A program made the translations under genes and the position numbers. A stretch of 64,000 bases of DNA from Desulfobacteraceae bacterium (GTDB lineage: Bacteria > Desulfobacterota > Desulfobacteria > Desulfobacterales > Desulfosarcinaceae): assembly GCA_024230435.1 (NCBI GenBank), contig JAAERL010000441.1, positions 1 through 64,000 on the forward strand, in the 5' to 3' direction. Positions 25,431-36,096 of the stretch are shown in pieces. Below the pieces are notes generated by a model that did no database searches, was not told where the DNA came from, and saw nothing but the letters and a program-made list of their open reading frames with translations. How positions within the stretch are numbered: the stretch's first letter is position 1; every line of letters begins with the position of its first letter.

Positions 25431-28400
25431 CTAACTGGTGGTTTCAACTTGCAAACTCAATGGACCAGGCGCATAGTGTTTGCTAACTTTTTCTATCAAT
25501 TCGTCAGGATCAACCGGTTTTGACAGATAGTCATCCATACCGGCTTCGATGCATTTTTCCTGGTCACCTTTAATTGCGTTAGCGGTAAGTGCGATGATAG
25601 GAATATGACTGCCGTTTTTTTCTTCTTTTTCCCGGATAGCGGCGGTTGCTTCAAAGCCGTTTAAACGCGGCATTTGAACATCCATAAGAATTAAATCAAA
25701 GGTGTTGGTTTCCATTATTTCCAGCACTTCCTGACCATCGTTGGCCACTTGTACCTTTATACCCGCTGTTTTAAGAAAGCTAAGGGCCACTTTTTGATTG
25801 ATCACGTTGTCTTCGGCCAGCAAGACATGGCATGCTTCAAGATTTTTCTTTTTAGCTTTCAGGTCACGGCGTGTGATGAGCCGTTCTGAATCCGCGGGGC
25901 TGCCCTTGAATAAAACTTTGATAATAGCCTCTTGCAAAAGTGAAGGTTTTATTGGTTTGGCCAGATACGCCCCTACACCAATGTTTGTATATTTCGCTGT
26001 ATCGCCGCGTTGGCCGGTCGCAGCCGACATGATGATTGCCGGAGTATTTTTGCCCATAAAATCATATATTTGCTTTGTCAGGTCAGAACCACTCATATCC
26101 GGTAGAGAGTTGTCCATAATAATCAAAGCCGGCTTGTTTTCGGAATTTTGAGCTTTTTTCAAATACTTTAGCGCTTGTCCGCCTGTTTTTGCTGCTGCGG
26201 GTTTCATTCCCCAACTCGATAGGTTTTTCATTAACGCTGACTTGCTGGCAATGTTTTCTTCAACCACAAGCGCCTGTATGGTTTTCAATTTATCGGTAAA
26301 TGAGATCCAATCAGTCATTTCTTTTGGTTTTTCACCAATTTCCAACCAGAGATTAAACCAAAAGGTTGCACCTTCACCCACTTTGCTTTTGACGCCGATT
26401 TGACCGCCCATCATATCGATTAATTGTTTGGTTATGGCCAGGCCGAGACCAGTTCCTCCGAATTTTCGGCTGGTAGATCCGTCGGCTTGCTCGAAAGCCT
26501 GGAAAATGTTCGCAATTTTATTTTCAGGTATTCCGATTCCGGTGTCCTTTACCTCAAAATGCGCATGGACAGCGTTTTTGTCTTTTTTTTCAGCGATTTT
26601 TTCAGCTTTAATGATAACTTCACCTTGGGATGTAAATTTAAGAGCATTACCGATCAAGTTGCTCATGATTTGCCGCAGCCTTCCCGAGTCGCCAATTATA
26701 TGTTTGGGCAAGTTTTCTGAATAGTTGAAAATCATCTCGACATCGTTCTGGCGCGCCTGCAGCCACAAAGCCCTCAAGGTGTCATGCAGGCAATCTTCAA
26801 GGTTGAAAAGCATATAATCAAGTTCAAGTTTTCCGGCTTCGATTTTTGAGAAATCAAGAATGTCATTGATAATTCGCAGCAGCGTATTCGCAGACTGATT
26901 GACATTGTTTAGATAATCACGTTGTTCGGAATTCAGCTTGGTGTCCAATAAAAGCTTGGACATGCCGATAATGCCGTTCATGGGGGTGCGGATTTCATGT
27001 GACATATTAGCCATGAATTGCGACTTGTATTCGCTTGCCTTTTCAAGCTGGGTGGTTTGCTCCTGGGTTTGCTCCAGCAATTTGGTTGCATGCATATGAG
27101 TGCGGCAAGCTGTGATTTCCGTGGTGATTGGTTCCGCGGCCAGTTCCAGAAAATTTTTCTGATGGCTGGCAAATGGTTTAAAAGAACCCAGCTCGAGTAT
27201 GCCAATGACTTCATCATCCCGAATAAACGGATAAATCGTGAGATAGGTGGCTGACGCATATCCAGTTGAAGAATCTATTTTTATATAATTGTCAGGTACT
27301 TGAATGGAGAACAAGGGTTTTTTGCCCAAAGCGGCTTGTCCAACCAATCCTTTTCCAAATTCTATCTTTTTATACTCTTTCATCGTGCTCGAATGGGCAT
27401 GGCTCGCCGTAGAGATTAGGTAAGGTTTACCATCACCTTCCAAGTTTTCGGTGATGAACAGTGTTGCCACCAAACAGTTCAAATGGCCTGTCAGAAAATC
27501 TAATATGTTTTGTCCCAGTTTTTCAATTTTGCGTTCACCGCGCATGCGATCGGATAACTTTCCAATACCCGCATTGAGCCAGTCTTGGTTTTCGCGGTCT
27601 TGCCGAAAAGCCCGAATGGCACTGAACATCAGGATTCCGACCATGGTGGAGAAAATTATCAACACCACTTTAATACCTATAATCAACAGCAGCATTCTGC
27701 CTAGTTCGGACCGGATTCGTTCACGGGGTTCGGCAAAATCATCCTCATAGACACTGGCGCCAATAACCCAATCCCAGGGTTCAAAGTAAGTGACCGCGGC
27801 AATTTTCCAGCGCGTTTTTTGTTCGTCGATATTTTTCCAGGGATAACGTTCGTAATTGATTTTACCTTGCTCAGCAGATATCGCCTTGTTGATCATGGAT
27901 TGAATAAATGGATGGCCGCTTTCATCCCGGCTTTCCCAAATATTTTCGCCATCACGCAAGCTGTTCTTGGAAACGATGTATTTTCCCTGGTGAGGCCCCC
28001 GGGCTCCGATGATCCATACGTAACCTGTTTGGCCCACCGGCATTTTTGTGATGGTTTTACGGATTGAATTGATATGGTTGTTCAAATCGATGCTCACTTG
28101 AAGCATGCCGATGATTTTTTCGCTGGTTTTGTCTCTCAGCGGTTTGGACATCTGGGTGTGCCAGTCACCTCTAGAATAGAAACGCTTAACATAATGACTG
28201 CCGGAAACAATCATATCGATCATCGGATTAGTCGTCAGATCGGGGTTGTTGCGGGGGATATATTCTCCTAAGTTACGCACACCTTCGCTGGTAATTTCAC
28301 TGGTGGAAACACACACCATATCACCGATGTCGTTGACCCTTTGATAGATGCTGAAAGATGAGCCGCTTAGCGAGTGGATTGTATCCACAATAGGAGAGGT

Positions 28401-28796
28401 ATTTTTTGGGCTGCTGTTAGGTTCAAGCCAATTATGGCCTAATAGCATCATGGGAAGTTCTATTGTTTTATCGGCGCCGGTGACAATATTATGGGTCTGC
28501 CAGGGGATAGTATCATCAGCCAGGCTAAAGAAGCCATCCGTCTTGATCAGGTGGTCGGCCTTTTTCAGGTCCCTTTCCAGCAAAGGCAGAGCCTGCTGCT
28601 CTTTGATACGGCATATTTCGAAAATGGAGCGCACCACATGGGATGCCAGGCGGCGGATTTCACCATCCATTTCCACAAACTGCTGTTTTGACAACTTGTT
28701 TTTTTCATATGCCACCGTTGAAATGATAACAGCCCCAGCCACGAGAATAACCGACATGTATATCACAAACAATTTGAGTTCTAATTTTGATTTCAT
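25431..28796 (-). CDS. Hybrid sensor histidine kinase (Cache-GAF-HisKA-HATPase-REC-REC)
   Basis: The roughly 1120-residue protein has an N-terminal membrane helix, a periplasmic Cache-like region with the GYVWIIGA...[12 protein letters not shown] signature, a second helix and a GAF-like domain. Next come HisKA with [16 protein letters not shown] and HATPase with [15 protein letters not shown] and [12 protein letters not shown]. It ends with two receivers, the first around [13 protein letters not shown] and the second around [10 protein letters not shown] and [14 protein letters not shown] start at ATG 28796; a TTG 39 bases upstream is open too. A periplasmic binding protein gene lies directly upstream on the same strand and may supply the ligand. 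The output partner is not evident. Confidence 0.88.
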   Translation of the reverse strand: MKSKLELKLFVIYMSVILVAGAVIISTVAYEKNKLSKQQFVEMDGEIRRLASHVVRSIFEICRIKEQQALPLLERDLKKADHLIKTDGFFSLADDTIPWQTHNIVTGADKTIELPMMLLGHNWLEPNSSPKNTSPIVDTIHSLSGSSFSIYQRVNDIGDMVCVSTSEITSEGVRNLGEYIPRNNPDLTTNPMIDMIVSGSHYVKRFYSRGDWHTQMSKPLRDKTSEKIIGMLQVSIDLNNHINSIRKTITKMPVGQTGYVWIIGARGPHQGKYIVSKNSLRDGENIWESRDESGHPFIQSMINKAISAEQGKINYERYPWKNIDEQKTRWKIAAVTYFEPWDWVIGASVYEDDFAEPRERIRSELGRMLLLIIGIKVVLIIFSTMVGILMFSAIRAFRQDRENQDWLNAGIGKLSDRMRGERKIEKLGQNILDFLTGHLNCLVATLFITENLEGDGKPYLISTASHAHSSTMKEYKKIEFGKGLVGQAALGKKPLFSIQVPDNYIKIDSSTGYASATYLTIYPFIRDDEVIGILELGSFKPFASHQKNFLELAAEPITTEITACRTHMHATKLLEQTQEQTTQLEKASEYKSQFMANMSHEIRTPMNGIIGMSKLLLDTKLNSEQRDYLNNVNQSANTLLRIINDILDFSKIEAGKLELDYMLFNLEDCLHDTLRALWLQARQNDVEMIFNYSENLPKHIIGDSGRLRQIMSNLIGNALKFTSQGEVIIKAEKIAEKKDKNAVHAHFEVKDTGIGIPENKIANIFQAFEQADGSTSRKFGGTGLGLAITKQLIDMMGGQIGVKSKVGEGATFWFNLWLEIGEKPKEMTDWISFTDKLKTIQALVVEENIASKSALMKNLSSWGMKPAAAKTGGQALKYLKKAQNSENKPALIIMDNSLPDMSGSDLTKQIYDFMGKNTPAIIMSAATGQRGDTAKYTNIGVGAYLAKPIKPSLLQEAIIKVLFKGSPADSERLITRRDLKAKKKNLEACHVLLAEDNVINQKVALSFLKTAGIKVQVANDGQEVLEIMETNTFDLILMDVQMPRLNGFEATAAIREKEEKNGSHIPIIALTANAIKGDQEKCIEAGMDDYLSKPVDPDELIEKVSKHYAPGPLSLQVETTS

Positions 28797-28907
28797 TTCT
28801 TTACCCGATTCTTCTTTAACTAGCTTAATGGCCAAAACAATGGCGCGTGTGCTTTACTGATGCGCTCGAAGCTGTTGCTGATATATTTTCAGGGTATTAG
28901 TTTTTTA

Positions 28908-30212
28908 TTATTCTCCCAGTAGCTTTTCCAATCGGTTCGGCATATCGGCCCTTAAACGTATCTGCTGCCATTCTTTTTCAGTTCGTACCACCTCGGCGCC
29001 GGAAAAATGATCAATATTATCGAAATAATCCTGCTGACCATAACTGCCTTTTACTTCGTTGCTGTTTTTGCAGCGCACCAGATAAACGGTTTGTACATTC
29101 TGGTGATCGAAGCTCCGCCATTTTTGTTTGTCTTTTAGAAGAGTAAAGCTATGGCCTTCCAAGCTTTTGATAACATTTTTAGGTTTAAGGCTTTGAGCTC
29201 GTCTGACGGCATTACAATATTCCCACAATGCGGTATAGGCGGTGGCAGCTCCCCAGCACGGATAACGTCCGTATCGGCTTCTGAATTTTTCAACGAATTT
29301 TATTCCTCTGGCATAGTTAAAGTTATGCGGGACCCGCCAGTTCCAATCGCTGGTTCCAATAATCCCTTCCATGGCTTCAGGCCCGGCGGTTTCGCACATG
29401 CTCAGCTCAAGAATGGGGACGACTATTTGCATTTTTTTCTTTAATCCCAGTTCTGTGGCAAGGCGCACCGCCCGTGTCATGTCATTTCCAAAATGTGCAA
29501 GCACGAGTACATCTGCCTGACGGGTTTCGGCTAATTTTATTTTATTGCGGAATTGAGAATCCGTGGCCCCCGGAAAAACGGTATAGGCGGACTTATGTTT
29601 ATTGCGATCTTCGGTATTGCTGAATTTTCTTATGGATGTTTCGGCACTGCGGCCCCAGCTATAATCGGCTACGACATAAAAGAATCGCTTTCCTGAAAAA
29701 TTCTGTTGTAAGTATTTTCCTAGTGCTTTAGCCCCCATCCAGGCATTGTAACAGGCGCGAAACGTATGCCGGTGTCCTTTAATGCCAGTGGTTTCATTGG
29801 CGGCTGTTACCGTGGCCATAAAAACAGTACCTTTTTCCTGGCATATTTCACCGACTTTTATGGCAACACCGCTGGAAGCGCCTCCAAAGATCATACTGAC
29901 ATTTTGGTTTTCTATTAAATCAATGACATTAGTTTTTGAAATACCCGGTCTGGACCTGCTATCGCGCATGATTATCTCTATTGGGCGGGACAATAAGCCG
30001 CCTGATGCATTTATTTCCTCTGCAGCCAGTGTGGCTGCGCGTTCCTGGTCCAAGCCGATTCGTATATAAGGGCCGGTTTCGGGCCGGTTGAGACCTATTT
30101 TAACGGGTTCGGATGCACAGATTGTCTCAGCGGAAAAAAATGTTGAAATTGATAAAGTAAGTAGTGTTAGGATGAATCGTATTTTTTTGAATTTGTTTTT
30201 ACATGAACCCAT
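28908..30212 (-). CDS. Branched-chain-amino-acid-type periplasmic binding protein
   Basis: The 434-residue protein has a signal peptide ending near ICASEP and the type I periplasmic binding fold: VKIGLNRPETGPYIRIGLDQ, AAEEINASGGLLSRPIEIIM, MIFGGASSGVAIKVGEICQE. It belongs to the LivK/Leu-Ile-Val family. No permease or ATPase genes are adjacent. Instead it precedes the hybrid kinase gene with about 110 bases between, so a role as a sensor partner is more likely than transport. The ligand is unknown. Confidence 0.85.
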   Translation of the reverse strand: MGSCKNKFKKIRFILTLLTLSISTFFSAETICASEPVKIGLNRPETGPYIRIGLDQERAATLAAEEINASGGLLSRPIEIIMRDSRSRPGISKTNVIDLIENQNVSMIFGGASSGVAIKVGEICQEKGTVFMATVTAANETTGIKGHRHTFRACYNAWMGAKALGKYLQQNFSGKRFFYVVADYSWGRSAETSIRKFSNTEDRNKHKSAYTVFPGATDSQFRNKIKLAETRQADVLVLAHFGNDMTRAVRLATELGLKKKMQIVVPILELSMCETAGPEAMEGIIGTSDWNWRVPHNFNYARGIKFVEKFRSRYGRYPCWGAATAYTALWEYCNAVRRAQSLKPKNVIKSLEGHSFTLLKDKQKWRSFDHQNVQTVYLVRCKNSNEVKGSYGQQDYFDNIDHFSGAEVVRTEKEWQQIRLRADMPNRLEKLLGE

Positions 30213-30464
30213 CGGTTAGTTTTACCTTTAATTTAGCTATGATGAAAAGGATCGTTGAGCCTTACATAGCGGCCCTTTGCTATATTACAGCCTTTGCAGG
30301 TCTGAACTGGCCTAATCACAGTATCGGCAGAGTGTGTTTGAATAATAAGTTTTTTTTGAGATCGGGCAAAAATTGCTTGGCAGGGGCAGGAAAATAACAA
30401 TTAAATCGTAAACAGAATAATTAGGCCTAAATGAGCATTAATCATTATTTTTTTCTGATCCGAT

Positions 30465-30944
30465 TCAGTCCTGCTTTTTTTGGAGTTGATCCAGTTCTTT
30501 TTGGAGTTTTTGAATTAAGTTGTCTTTCATCCCTTGTGAAAAAGTAGGGCTTAAGGCTCTGTTTTCAATTTTTTTGATTTCTTTTTTAATTATAGATGTT
30601 TGAGCATCTATTTCGGCTTGGCGTTTTTTTTCTGCGAGTTGTTTTAGTTTTTTTTGGCGCTCTAACTCTTTGAGCTTTCTTTCTTGGTCGAGTTTCAAAA
30701 ATTCCTCTTGTGCTTGATCTGCCATATGCTCAAAGGACTCTCGGTGGATGCTGGTATCCCGGCGCTGTTGTGTTTCCGGAGTGTCTTGTGTTTTTTTTTC
30801 CAGAAGTTTTGCCCCTTCGGGGGGGGGATGGTTTGTATAATGCTTTACGCCTGCATCATCAACCCACAGATAAAGCGTTTCAGAAAGTGCTGACGAATAA
30901 ATGAATAAAACGGCGGCTATGGTGAAAACAATGGATTTATTCAT
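30465..30944 (-). CDS. DUF4124-domain periplasmic protein with coiled coil
   Basis: GGAGGG seven bases ahead selects ATG 30944 (159 residues). A signal peptide (to about SALSE) is followed by LYLWVDDAGVKHYTNHPPP, the DUF4124 signature. A long charged helix rich in Lys, Glu and Gln then runs from about 75 to the end and is probably a coiled coil. The domain's function is unknown. Position between the binding protein and the GlrK-like kinase gives no clear hint. Confidence 0.75.
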   Translation of the reverse strand: MNKSIVFTIAAVLFIYSSALSETLYLWVDDAGVKHYTNHPPPEGAKLLEKKTQDTPETQQRRDTSIHRESFEHMADQAQEEFLKLDQERKLKELERQKKLKQLAEKKRQAEIDAQTSIIKKEIKKIENRALSPTFSQGMKDNLIQKLQKELDQLQKKQD

Positions 30945-31389
30945 GTCCAATCCCTCCAATTTTTTTCTTAAATATCAATAATTTTCCTCCACAGCACTGC
31001 CGCAAAATTCTGTGAAGGAAACATTTTATACTGTGGCAAGCCCTTATACGCTCATGCCAAACAAATTTATTATATGCTTTTATGGCGTAAAAACTGCTGA
31101 ACACAATTTTTGCCGACGCCAGCCAATTTCATCATTCTTTTATTCTAAAGCATGTTTTCGCATATTTAAAGAGGGAGATGTTTTTTTAGTCGATTGTCAT
31201 CTCAATATATTTGGTCCTTTCCGGAGTTAGAGGTTGGATTTGAATAATTTAAATTGATTTGTATATGCGGCTTAATTTTGTTATTATACTTGTTTACGTG
31301 TAGAGCTTTCAGGCGGTTAGCTAAATTTAATTCCAAAAAACTCGCACATTTGGTACAAACAATACGAATAGCAATAGAATTGCAGGCTT
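30945..31389. other. 445-bp AT-rich gap between divergent genes
   Basis: It separates the DUF4124 gene (minus) from the GlrK-like kinase (plus). Short open frames exist but lack ribosome sites and protein-like composition. No repeat, RNA or consensus promoter was recognised with confidence. Confidence 0.5.
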
Positions 31390-32871
31390 ATGGATCCAAG
31401 TTATGGCATCACCGGAAAATTGCTAATATGGTTTTTTGCTATCGTTACAATTTTTTATAGTACGATTTTACTACTATACCTTAATTTTCAGCAGGTTGTT
31501 ACTATTTCCGAACGGTTGGTTAACAAAAACTACGCAATTTCGGATAATTCCAAAAAAATGCTTGAGAGTCTTCTCAGTATGGAGGAAAATGAAAAGAAAT
31601 ACCGCCTGCTTCGCAAACCGGATTATTTGGATTTTTTTACAGATGCCCGCCGGGAATTTGAAATCAGCCTGCGAAAAATTATGGCTTTGGAAAAACAGGG
31701 ACAAATTCTTTCTCCGCATTGGCAAAACATATACAAAACCTATCAAGGCTTTGCAGATCAAAAGGCTGCACAGGTTAAGGGGCAAAACTCCAACCAAAAA
31801 ACCGGAGAAATCTGGATTCCGGAAAATGTTTTGAATGAATGGATAGGTAGTATATCCGGAGCCATCAGGGAAAACCAGATGCAGGTTAAGGAGGCCACCC
31901 GCGAATTGAATCAGCGTGGGCGGATGTCTGCAAAGAATGCTCTGATCGGATTGGCTATATCAAGTTTTGTAGGCCTTTTAGGTGTTATATACCTGGCCTA
32001 CTCAATTATTCGGCCATTACGGGAACTGATGCGCGGAATTCGTTCCATATCCAAGGATCGTAAGAGTATACCGCTTAAGATTCATTCAAAGGATGAGCTT
32101 GGTGAACTGGCTACCGCATTTAATGAGATGGCTGAAAGGTTGCGCCAGGAAGAGCGATTGAGATCAGATTTTATCTCTATGCTGAGCCATGAAATCAGAA
32201 CTCCGCTGACTTCCATTCGCGAATCCGTTAATATGGTTGGCGAGGAGGTTATGGGGCCTATAACTGCGCGACAGCATAAGTTTTTGGAAATCGCCGGTTC
32301 TGAAATAGGTCGTATTTGTGACCTGTTGAACCACTTGATGCAGGCTTCCCGTCTAGAACCGGGAGCATTGAAACTTAACCGTGAACCGGTTGACAGCTAT
32401 TCTCTGGTATCCACTTGTATTGATAGCCTAAAACCGCTGGCCGCCGCTAAGAAAATTTCCCTGCTTTCCGAGATCCCGGCAAGCACACCCGATGTACTGG
32501 GGGATCCGCAGTATATTCAGCAGGTATTTTTGAATTTAATTGGCAATGCAATAAAGTTTTCCGACTTTCAGGCGAACGTATGGATTCGTGTTGGCGGTCA
32601 AAATTCGAATATGTTAATTTTTCATGTGATTGATAACGGACCGGGTATTCTGGACAAGGATCAGACCAAGCTGTTTAACAAATTTTATCGGGCCCCTGCT
32701 GTCAGAGATCATTTGGACGGCGTGGGATTGGGATTAAGCATTACTAAAAATATTGTAGAGGCTCATGGTGGGACAATAGGGGTTCAAAGTGAAGTGGGTA
32801 AAGGAAGTACCTTCATTTTTAGCCTTCCTGTTGCGACAGTGGCCGGTTCAGGTGAGCAACAGAGCAATTGA
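31390..32871 (+). CDS. Sensor histidine kinase, GlrK/QseE-like
   Basis: The 493-residue protein has a membrane helix at about 10-32, a periplasmic or coiled region and a second helix at about 178-200. HAMP, HisKA with [18 protein letters not shown] and HATPase with VIDNGPGI and [12 protein letters not shown] follow. Downstream lie a lipoprotein gene and a sigma-54 response regulator, which is the same order as glrK-yfhG-glrR (qseE-qseG-qseF) of enterobacteria. It most likely phosphorylates the regulator at 33833-35209. The ribosome site is weak. The signal is not known. Confidence 0.85.
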   Translation: MDPSYGITGKLLIWFFAIVTIFYSTILLLYLNFQQVVTISERLVNKNYAISDNSKKMLESLLSMEENEKKYRLLRKPDYLDFFTDARREFEISLRKIMALEKQGQILSPHWQNIYKTYQGFADQKAAQVKGQNSNQKTGEIWIPENVLNEWIGSISGAIRENQMQVKEATRELNQRGRMSAKNALIGLAISSFVGLLGVIYLAYSIIRPLRELMRGIRSISKDRKSIPLKIHSKDELGELATAFNEMAERLRQEERLRSDFISMLSHEIRTPLTSIRESVNMVGEEVMGPITARQHKFLEIAGSEIGRICDLLNHLMQASRLEPGALKLNREPVDSYSLVSTCIDSLKPLAAAKKISLLSEIPASTPDVLGDPQYIQQVFLNLIGNAIKFSDFQANVWIRVGGQNSNMLIFHVIDNGPGILDKDQTKLFNKFYRAPAVRDHLDGVGLGLSITKNIVEAHGGTIGVQSEVGKGSTFIFSLPVATVAGSGEQQSN

Positions 32872-33125
32872 TATGCGCCATTTACTAATACCCGGTTATG
32901 GTTCGCAAATATGAATTTACAATCAAAAAATCAAGGATGGGGGGTTCGCGCAACTTTTAATCATGATAGGCTGCTTTGAGTTGCCGCAAACTTTATGAAC
33001 TTTAGACCCGGGGCCAGGATGATATTTTCGGAAGGACACCAGGAATTTTATCTTGTTGCGAAGAATAGTCAAAGTGGTATACAACTTGATGCAAAAAAGA
33101 GCTGATCACTAAAAGATGATAACTA

Positions 33126-33815
33126 ATGACAAGTTATAAATTAAAAATTATTAAAATACTTGGGGTATTGACCTGTTTCGGAGTTTTTTTGACAACCGGA
33201 TGCATAACGGGCATGGAATCAGATGGATATAACAGCCATTCAAAAAAGGCCCATTTCGATATAACAAAAAAACACGAGAAGGCTATTAAATTTTATTTTA
33301 CGGGGGATTATCGTTCCGCAATATCCTTGTTTGATATTTTAGCTGAACAAACAAAGGATTTGCACATTGCACGAAAAGCGCTATTTGGATTGGCTTGTTC
33401 AAAATTTATGATAGCCGATTCACCTGAAAGCTATGCGGATGCCATTAAATTATGGGAAAAATGGACAAAATTCGCTCCTCGTAGCTGGGAAAATGAAAAT
33501 CCGATCTTAGTGGCGCCGCTTGTAAGAGAAAAAATGTTATTTTCAAATATACCCCCTTTGCCTATCACTGGTAACGATAGTTTTAAAATTAAAAAGATGA
33601 CATCCAAGCAGTTATTAATCAGGACGACTCAGGAATTAGACATCCATAAAAGAAAATTAAAGGATTCTGAGGCAAAATCCAGAGGGCAGACTGTTAAAAT
33701 AAATAATCTAAAAAACGAAATCGTTAAGTTGAAACGACAGATAAAGGCTTTGGAAACCATTGACCAGAAGATTCAGAAAAAAAAGAATGCCATTCCTCAA
33801 AGGATTGATGATTAA
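33126..33815 (+). CDS. YfhG/QseG-like lipoprotein with C-terminal coiled coil
   Basis: The 229-residue protein has a signal segment with lipobox LTTGC, a TPR-like helical part (AIKFYFTGDYRSAISLFDIL), and a C-terminal coiled coil (KRKLKDSEAKSRGQ..., LKNEIVKLKRQIKALE). Being encoded between the kinase and the sigma-54 regulator, it corresponds in position and type to YfhG/QseG, an outer-membrane lipoprotein that controls the kinase GlrK/QseE. The sequence link itself is weak, so the match is by context. Confidence 0.7.
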   Translation: MTSYKLKIIKILGVLTCFGVFLTTGCITGMESDGYNSHSKKAHFDITKKHEKAIKFYFTGDYRSAISLFDILAEQTKDLHIARKALFGLACSKFMIADSPESYADAIKLWEKWTKFAPRSWENENPILVAPLVREKMLFSNIPPLPITGNDSFKIKKMTSKQLLIRTTQELDIHKRKLKDSEAKSRGQTVKINNLKNEIVKLKRQIKALETIDQKIQKKKNAIPQRIDD

Positions 33816-33832
33816 TTACAACGGTGTATACT

Positions 33833-35209
33833 ATGGCTGAAAATTGTCAAGATAGTGCCAAAATTCTTATAGTCGACGATGATCTGCATGTGCTGGAAGT
33901 GCTCGAGGCACGGCTTCAATCTTCTGGGTTTCGTATCTTCAGGGCTGAAAATGGGCATACCGCCCTTAAATTGCTCAAAGATCAAAAAATGGATTTAATG
34001 ATTTCCGATATGAAAATGCCAGATTTAAGCGGAATGGGGGTATTGGAAAAAGCACGTACCATCCAACCTGGACTGCCCATTATTTTTCTAACCGCTTACG
34101 GCACCATTCCGGATGCCGTCAAGGCTGTCAAAGCCGGTGCTGTGGATTATCTTGCCAAGCCGTTTGATGGGCGTGATTTGGTTCAAAAAATGCGGAATGT
34201 TCTTGATAGGGGACCCCATACTACAGTCGCCGATGATGAGGATTCCGTGTTTAATGATTCAAAGAATGTAATCAGCCCTAAAATGAAAGAGCTGTTTCGT
34301 TTGGTCGAACGTGTGGCTCAGAGTGAAGTCAATGTTTTGATTCTCGGTGAGAGTGGAGCGGGTAAAGAACGCATCGCCCGGCTGGTGCATAAACTTAGTG
34401 CGAGGGCAAAGAATCCCTATGTTGTAGTGGACTGCGGGAGCACACCGTCCGGTTTATTGGAAAGCGAATTGTTTGGTCATGTGAAAGGCGCTTTCACACA
34501 TGCCGTTCAAGATAAAAAAGGATTAATTGAAACAGCCGATAAGGGGACTTTGTTTTTAGACGAGATTGGTAATATTTCCCATGAGATGCAAATTCGGCTT
34601 TTGCGTTTCCTTGAAGACCGCAAAATCCGTCGGGTTGGTGATCTCAAGGAAAACACTGTGGATTGCCGTGTAATTGCTGCGACAAATGCGGATTTGGTAG
34701 AGTATATCCGCAACGGCGATTTCCGGGAGGATCTTTATTATAGATTACGAGTTGTTACCATAAGCATACCTCGCCTGAATGAACGCAAAGAAGATATACC
34801 CGTATTGGCGAAACTGTTCGCGAATAATTTTGTAAAACATCATGGGACCCAGCCGATTCAAATCCCCTCACAAACATTATCCTACCTGTCCGGGTATCCG
34901 TGGCCCGGTAATGTAAGAGAGTTGAAAAATGCCATTGAAGCCGGAATAGTGCTCTGTGAGGGCAATGTCCTGAAACCACAGGATATGCAGCTTCCTTGTG
35001 CCCCCATGCCTGATCAAGGGGATATGCAAAGCGAGGATTCGTTTTCCTTGGAGCAAACTGAGCGTAATACAATTATAAGGGCGTTGAAGCAAGTGGGCGG
35101 TGTGCAAAAGGAAGCAGCTAAACTTTTAGGAATCAGCCGCCGGGCCATTCATTACAAGATCAAGAAATATGAAATTGATTCAGGCAGTATCCGGGCCAAA
35201 GGGGGCTAA
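33833..35209 (+). CDS. Sigma-54 response regulator, GlrR/NtrC family, GAFTHA variant
   Basis: I use ATG 33833 (458 residues); a GTG nine bases upstream is also open. The receiver has the acidic pair DD15-16 and Asp59 in MISDMKMPD. The AAA+ domain has Walker A GESGAGKE (172-179) and Walker B FLDEI (241-245). The sigma-54 contact loop reads GAFTHA (219-224) instead of GAFTGA. A Fis-type helix-turn-helix ends the protein (KEAAKLLGISRRAIHYKIKK). It is a predicted activator of sigma-54 promoters and could serve the two Tad promoters at 9972 and 22021; this is inference. Confidence 0.9.
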   Translation: MAENCQDSAKILIVDDDLHVLEVLEARLQSSGFRIFRAENGHTALKLLKDQKMDLMISDMKMPDLSGMGVLEKARTIQPGLPIIFLTAYGTIPDAVKAVKAGAVDYLAKPFDGRDLVQKMRNVLDRGPHTTVADDEDSVFNDSKNVISPKMKELFRLVERVAQSEVNVLILGESGAGKERIARLVHKLSARAKNPYVVVDCGSTPSGLLESELFGHVKGAFTHAVQDKKGLIETADKGTLFLDEIGNISHEMQIRLLRFLEDRKIRRVGDLKENTVDCRVIAATNADLVEYIRNGDFREDLYYRLRVVTISIPRLNERKEDIPVLAKLFANNFVKHHGTQPIQIPSQTLSYLSGYPWPGNVRELKNAIEAGIVLCEGNVLKPQDMQLPCAPMPDQGDMQSEDSFSLEQTERNTIIRALKQVGGVQKEAAKLLGISRRAIHYKIKKYEIDSGSIRAKGG

Positions 35210-35315
35210 TTCCAAAAATCCTATTCAGATAATGCAGCCTTAGGCTATTTAACACAAATCGCCTAAACCATGAAGATAAGTGTTTTGTAATTTTGGACCG
35301 GACAAGGAGTCATAT

Positions 35316-35405
35316 ATGAAGTTAATTCTTATTTTTACTGCGATAATAGGCGTTTGGTTCCTATTGCAAATCTATATTTTGCCAAAACTCGGTATCTCTA
35401 CATGA
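35316..35405 (+). CDS. 29-residue single-helix membrane protein
   Basis: AAGGAG at 35304-35309 precedes ATG 35316. The product MKLILIFTAIIGVWFLLQIY continues with a short tail ending ILPKLGIST. It has one membrane helix and a polar PKLG end. The strong ribosome site and protein-like sequence suggest that it is real, but I cannot assign a function. Confidence 0.55.
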   Translation: MKLILIFTAIIGVWFLLQIYILPKLGIST

Positions 35406-35442
35406 ATGCGGGATGCTTGCCAGGTGGCAGGCAAGAGCAAAC

Positions 35443-35736
35443 ATGACGAATCAGAAAAAAGCACCCAAAAAAATTGATCATGACACCGGACTGGCGCCGG
35501 CGATTCAAGGCGGCCGTAAAGATATTTTTCAGGAACTGGTAAAGCGATATGAGCAGGTGCTTTATAATTTTGTTTTTCGGATATATGGGCATGTTTGCGA
35601 TGCCGAAAACGTTACTCAAAATGAGCTGGATGTAAATACTCGTAAGCTCAGTAAAAAATATCCTGACCACTGCCGGTCTTGCTGGAGCTGTCCGGTCACC
35701 CTGCAGCGCACGGCCGCCCTTTATGCGCTGTCCTGA
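35443..35736 (+). pseudogene. Truncated ECF sigma factor (region 2 start) joined to foreign tail
   Basis: The first half of this frame contains AIQGGRKDIFQELVKRYEQV and LYNFVFRIYGHVCDAENVTQ, which matches the beginning of sigma-70 region 2 in ECF factors (usually AF..LV.RY...VY...R..GD..DAED.TQ). After TQ the ECF sequence stops. A 40-residue tail with CRSCWSC follows that has no ECF character, and regions 2.4 to 4 are missing. It cannot act as a sigma factor. A Cys-rich anti-sigma-like tail is possible but unproven. Confidence 0.6.
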
Positions 35737-35755
35737 AAAATTTTATCCTTGCTTT

Positions 35756-35927
35756 AGGCGATTTCTGTTAAAGAATATACCATCTTGTATGTCTTTTTTC
35801 CCGTCTTCTGCGTTATGCCAAAGCCCGAATACGTAAAGTATGCAAACTGATCAGCAAAACTTTGGCGCGCCTTGAATACGAAAAAAAATTCTGCTCAATC
35901 TGGTATATTCTTTTCCGCCAATCGCCT
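35756..35927. repeat. MITE-like repeat, copy 5 (most complete)
   Basis: The outer arms AGGCGATT (35756-35763) and AATCGCCT (35920-35927) are inverted. A second inner pair, AAGAATATACCA (35771-35782) and TGGTATATTCTT (35901-35912), is exact over 12 bases. The interior has GCGTTATG, a GCCAAAG/CTTTGGC hairpin and GGCGCGCCTTGAA. No coding frame is evident. Length 172 bp. No certain target duplication. Confidence 0.75.
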
Positions 35928-35968
35928 TATATCAAACCTTGAGCACATCAATTACGATGCCGGCGGCA

Positions 35969-36031
35969 AGGCGATTTGTGTCAAATAATATGGTATCTGT
36001 TAAGATGCTATATTTTTTCCGTCAATCGCCT
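35969..36031. repeat. MITE-like repeat, copy 6 (63-bp internally deleted form)
   Basis: AGGCGATT (35969-35976) and AATCGCCT (36024-36031) are the same outer arms as in copy 5, with AATATGGTATC and GATGCTATATT as decayed inner arms. The centre is absent. A further isolated end (AACACAAATCGCCTAAA) lies at 35250-35266. Confidence 0.65.
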
Positions 36032-36096
36032 AAAGTTTTTCGCACGCTTTGATCCGGAACAAATTTTTTTATCTCGCCGATAGACACAAAATAGTA

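Noticed and set aside
31012-31230. A 72-codon open frame in the gap before the GlrK-like kinase
   Set aside because: No ribosome site, no recognisable domain and composition like translated AT-rich spacer.
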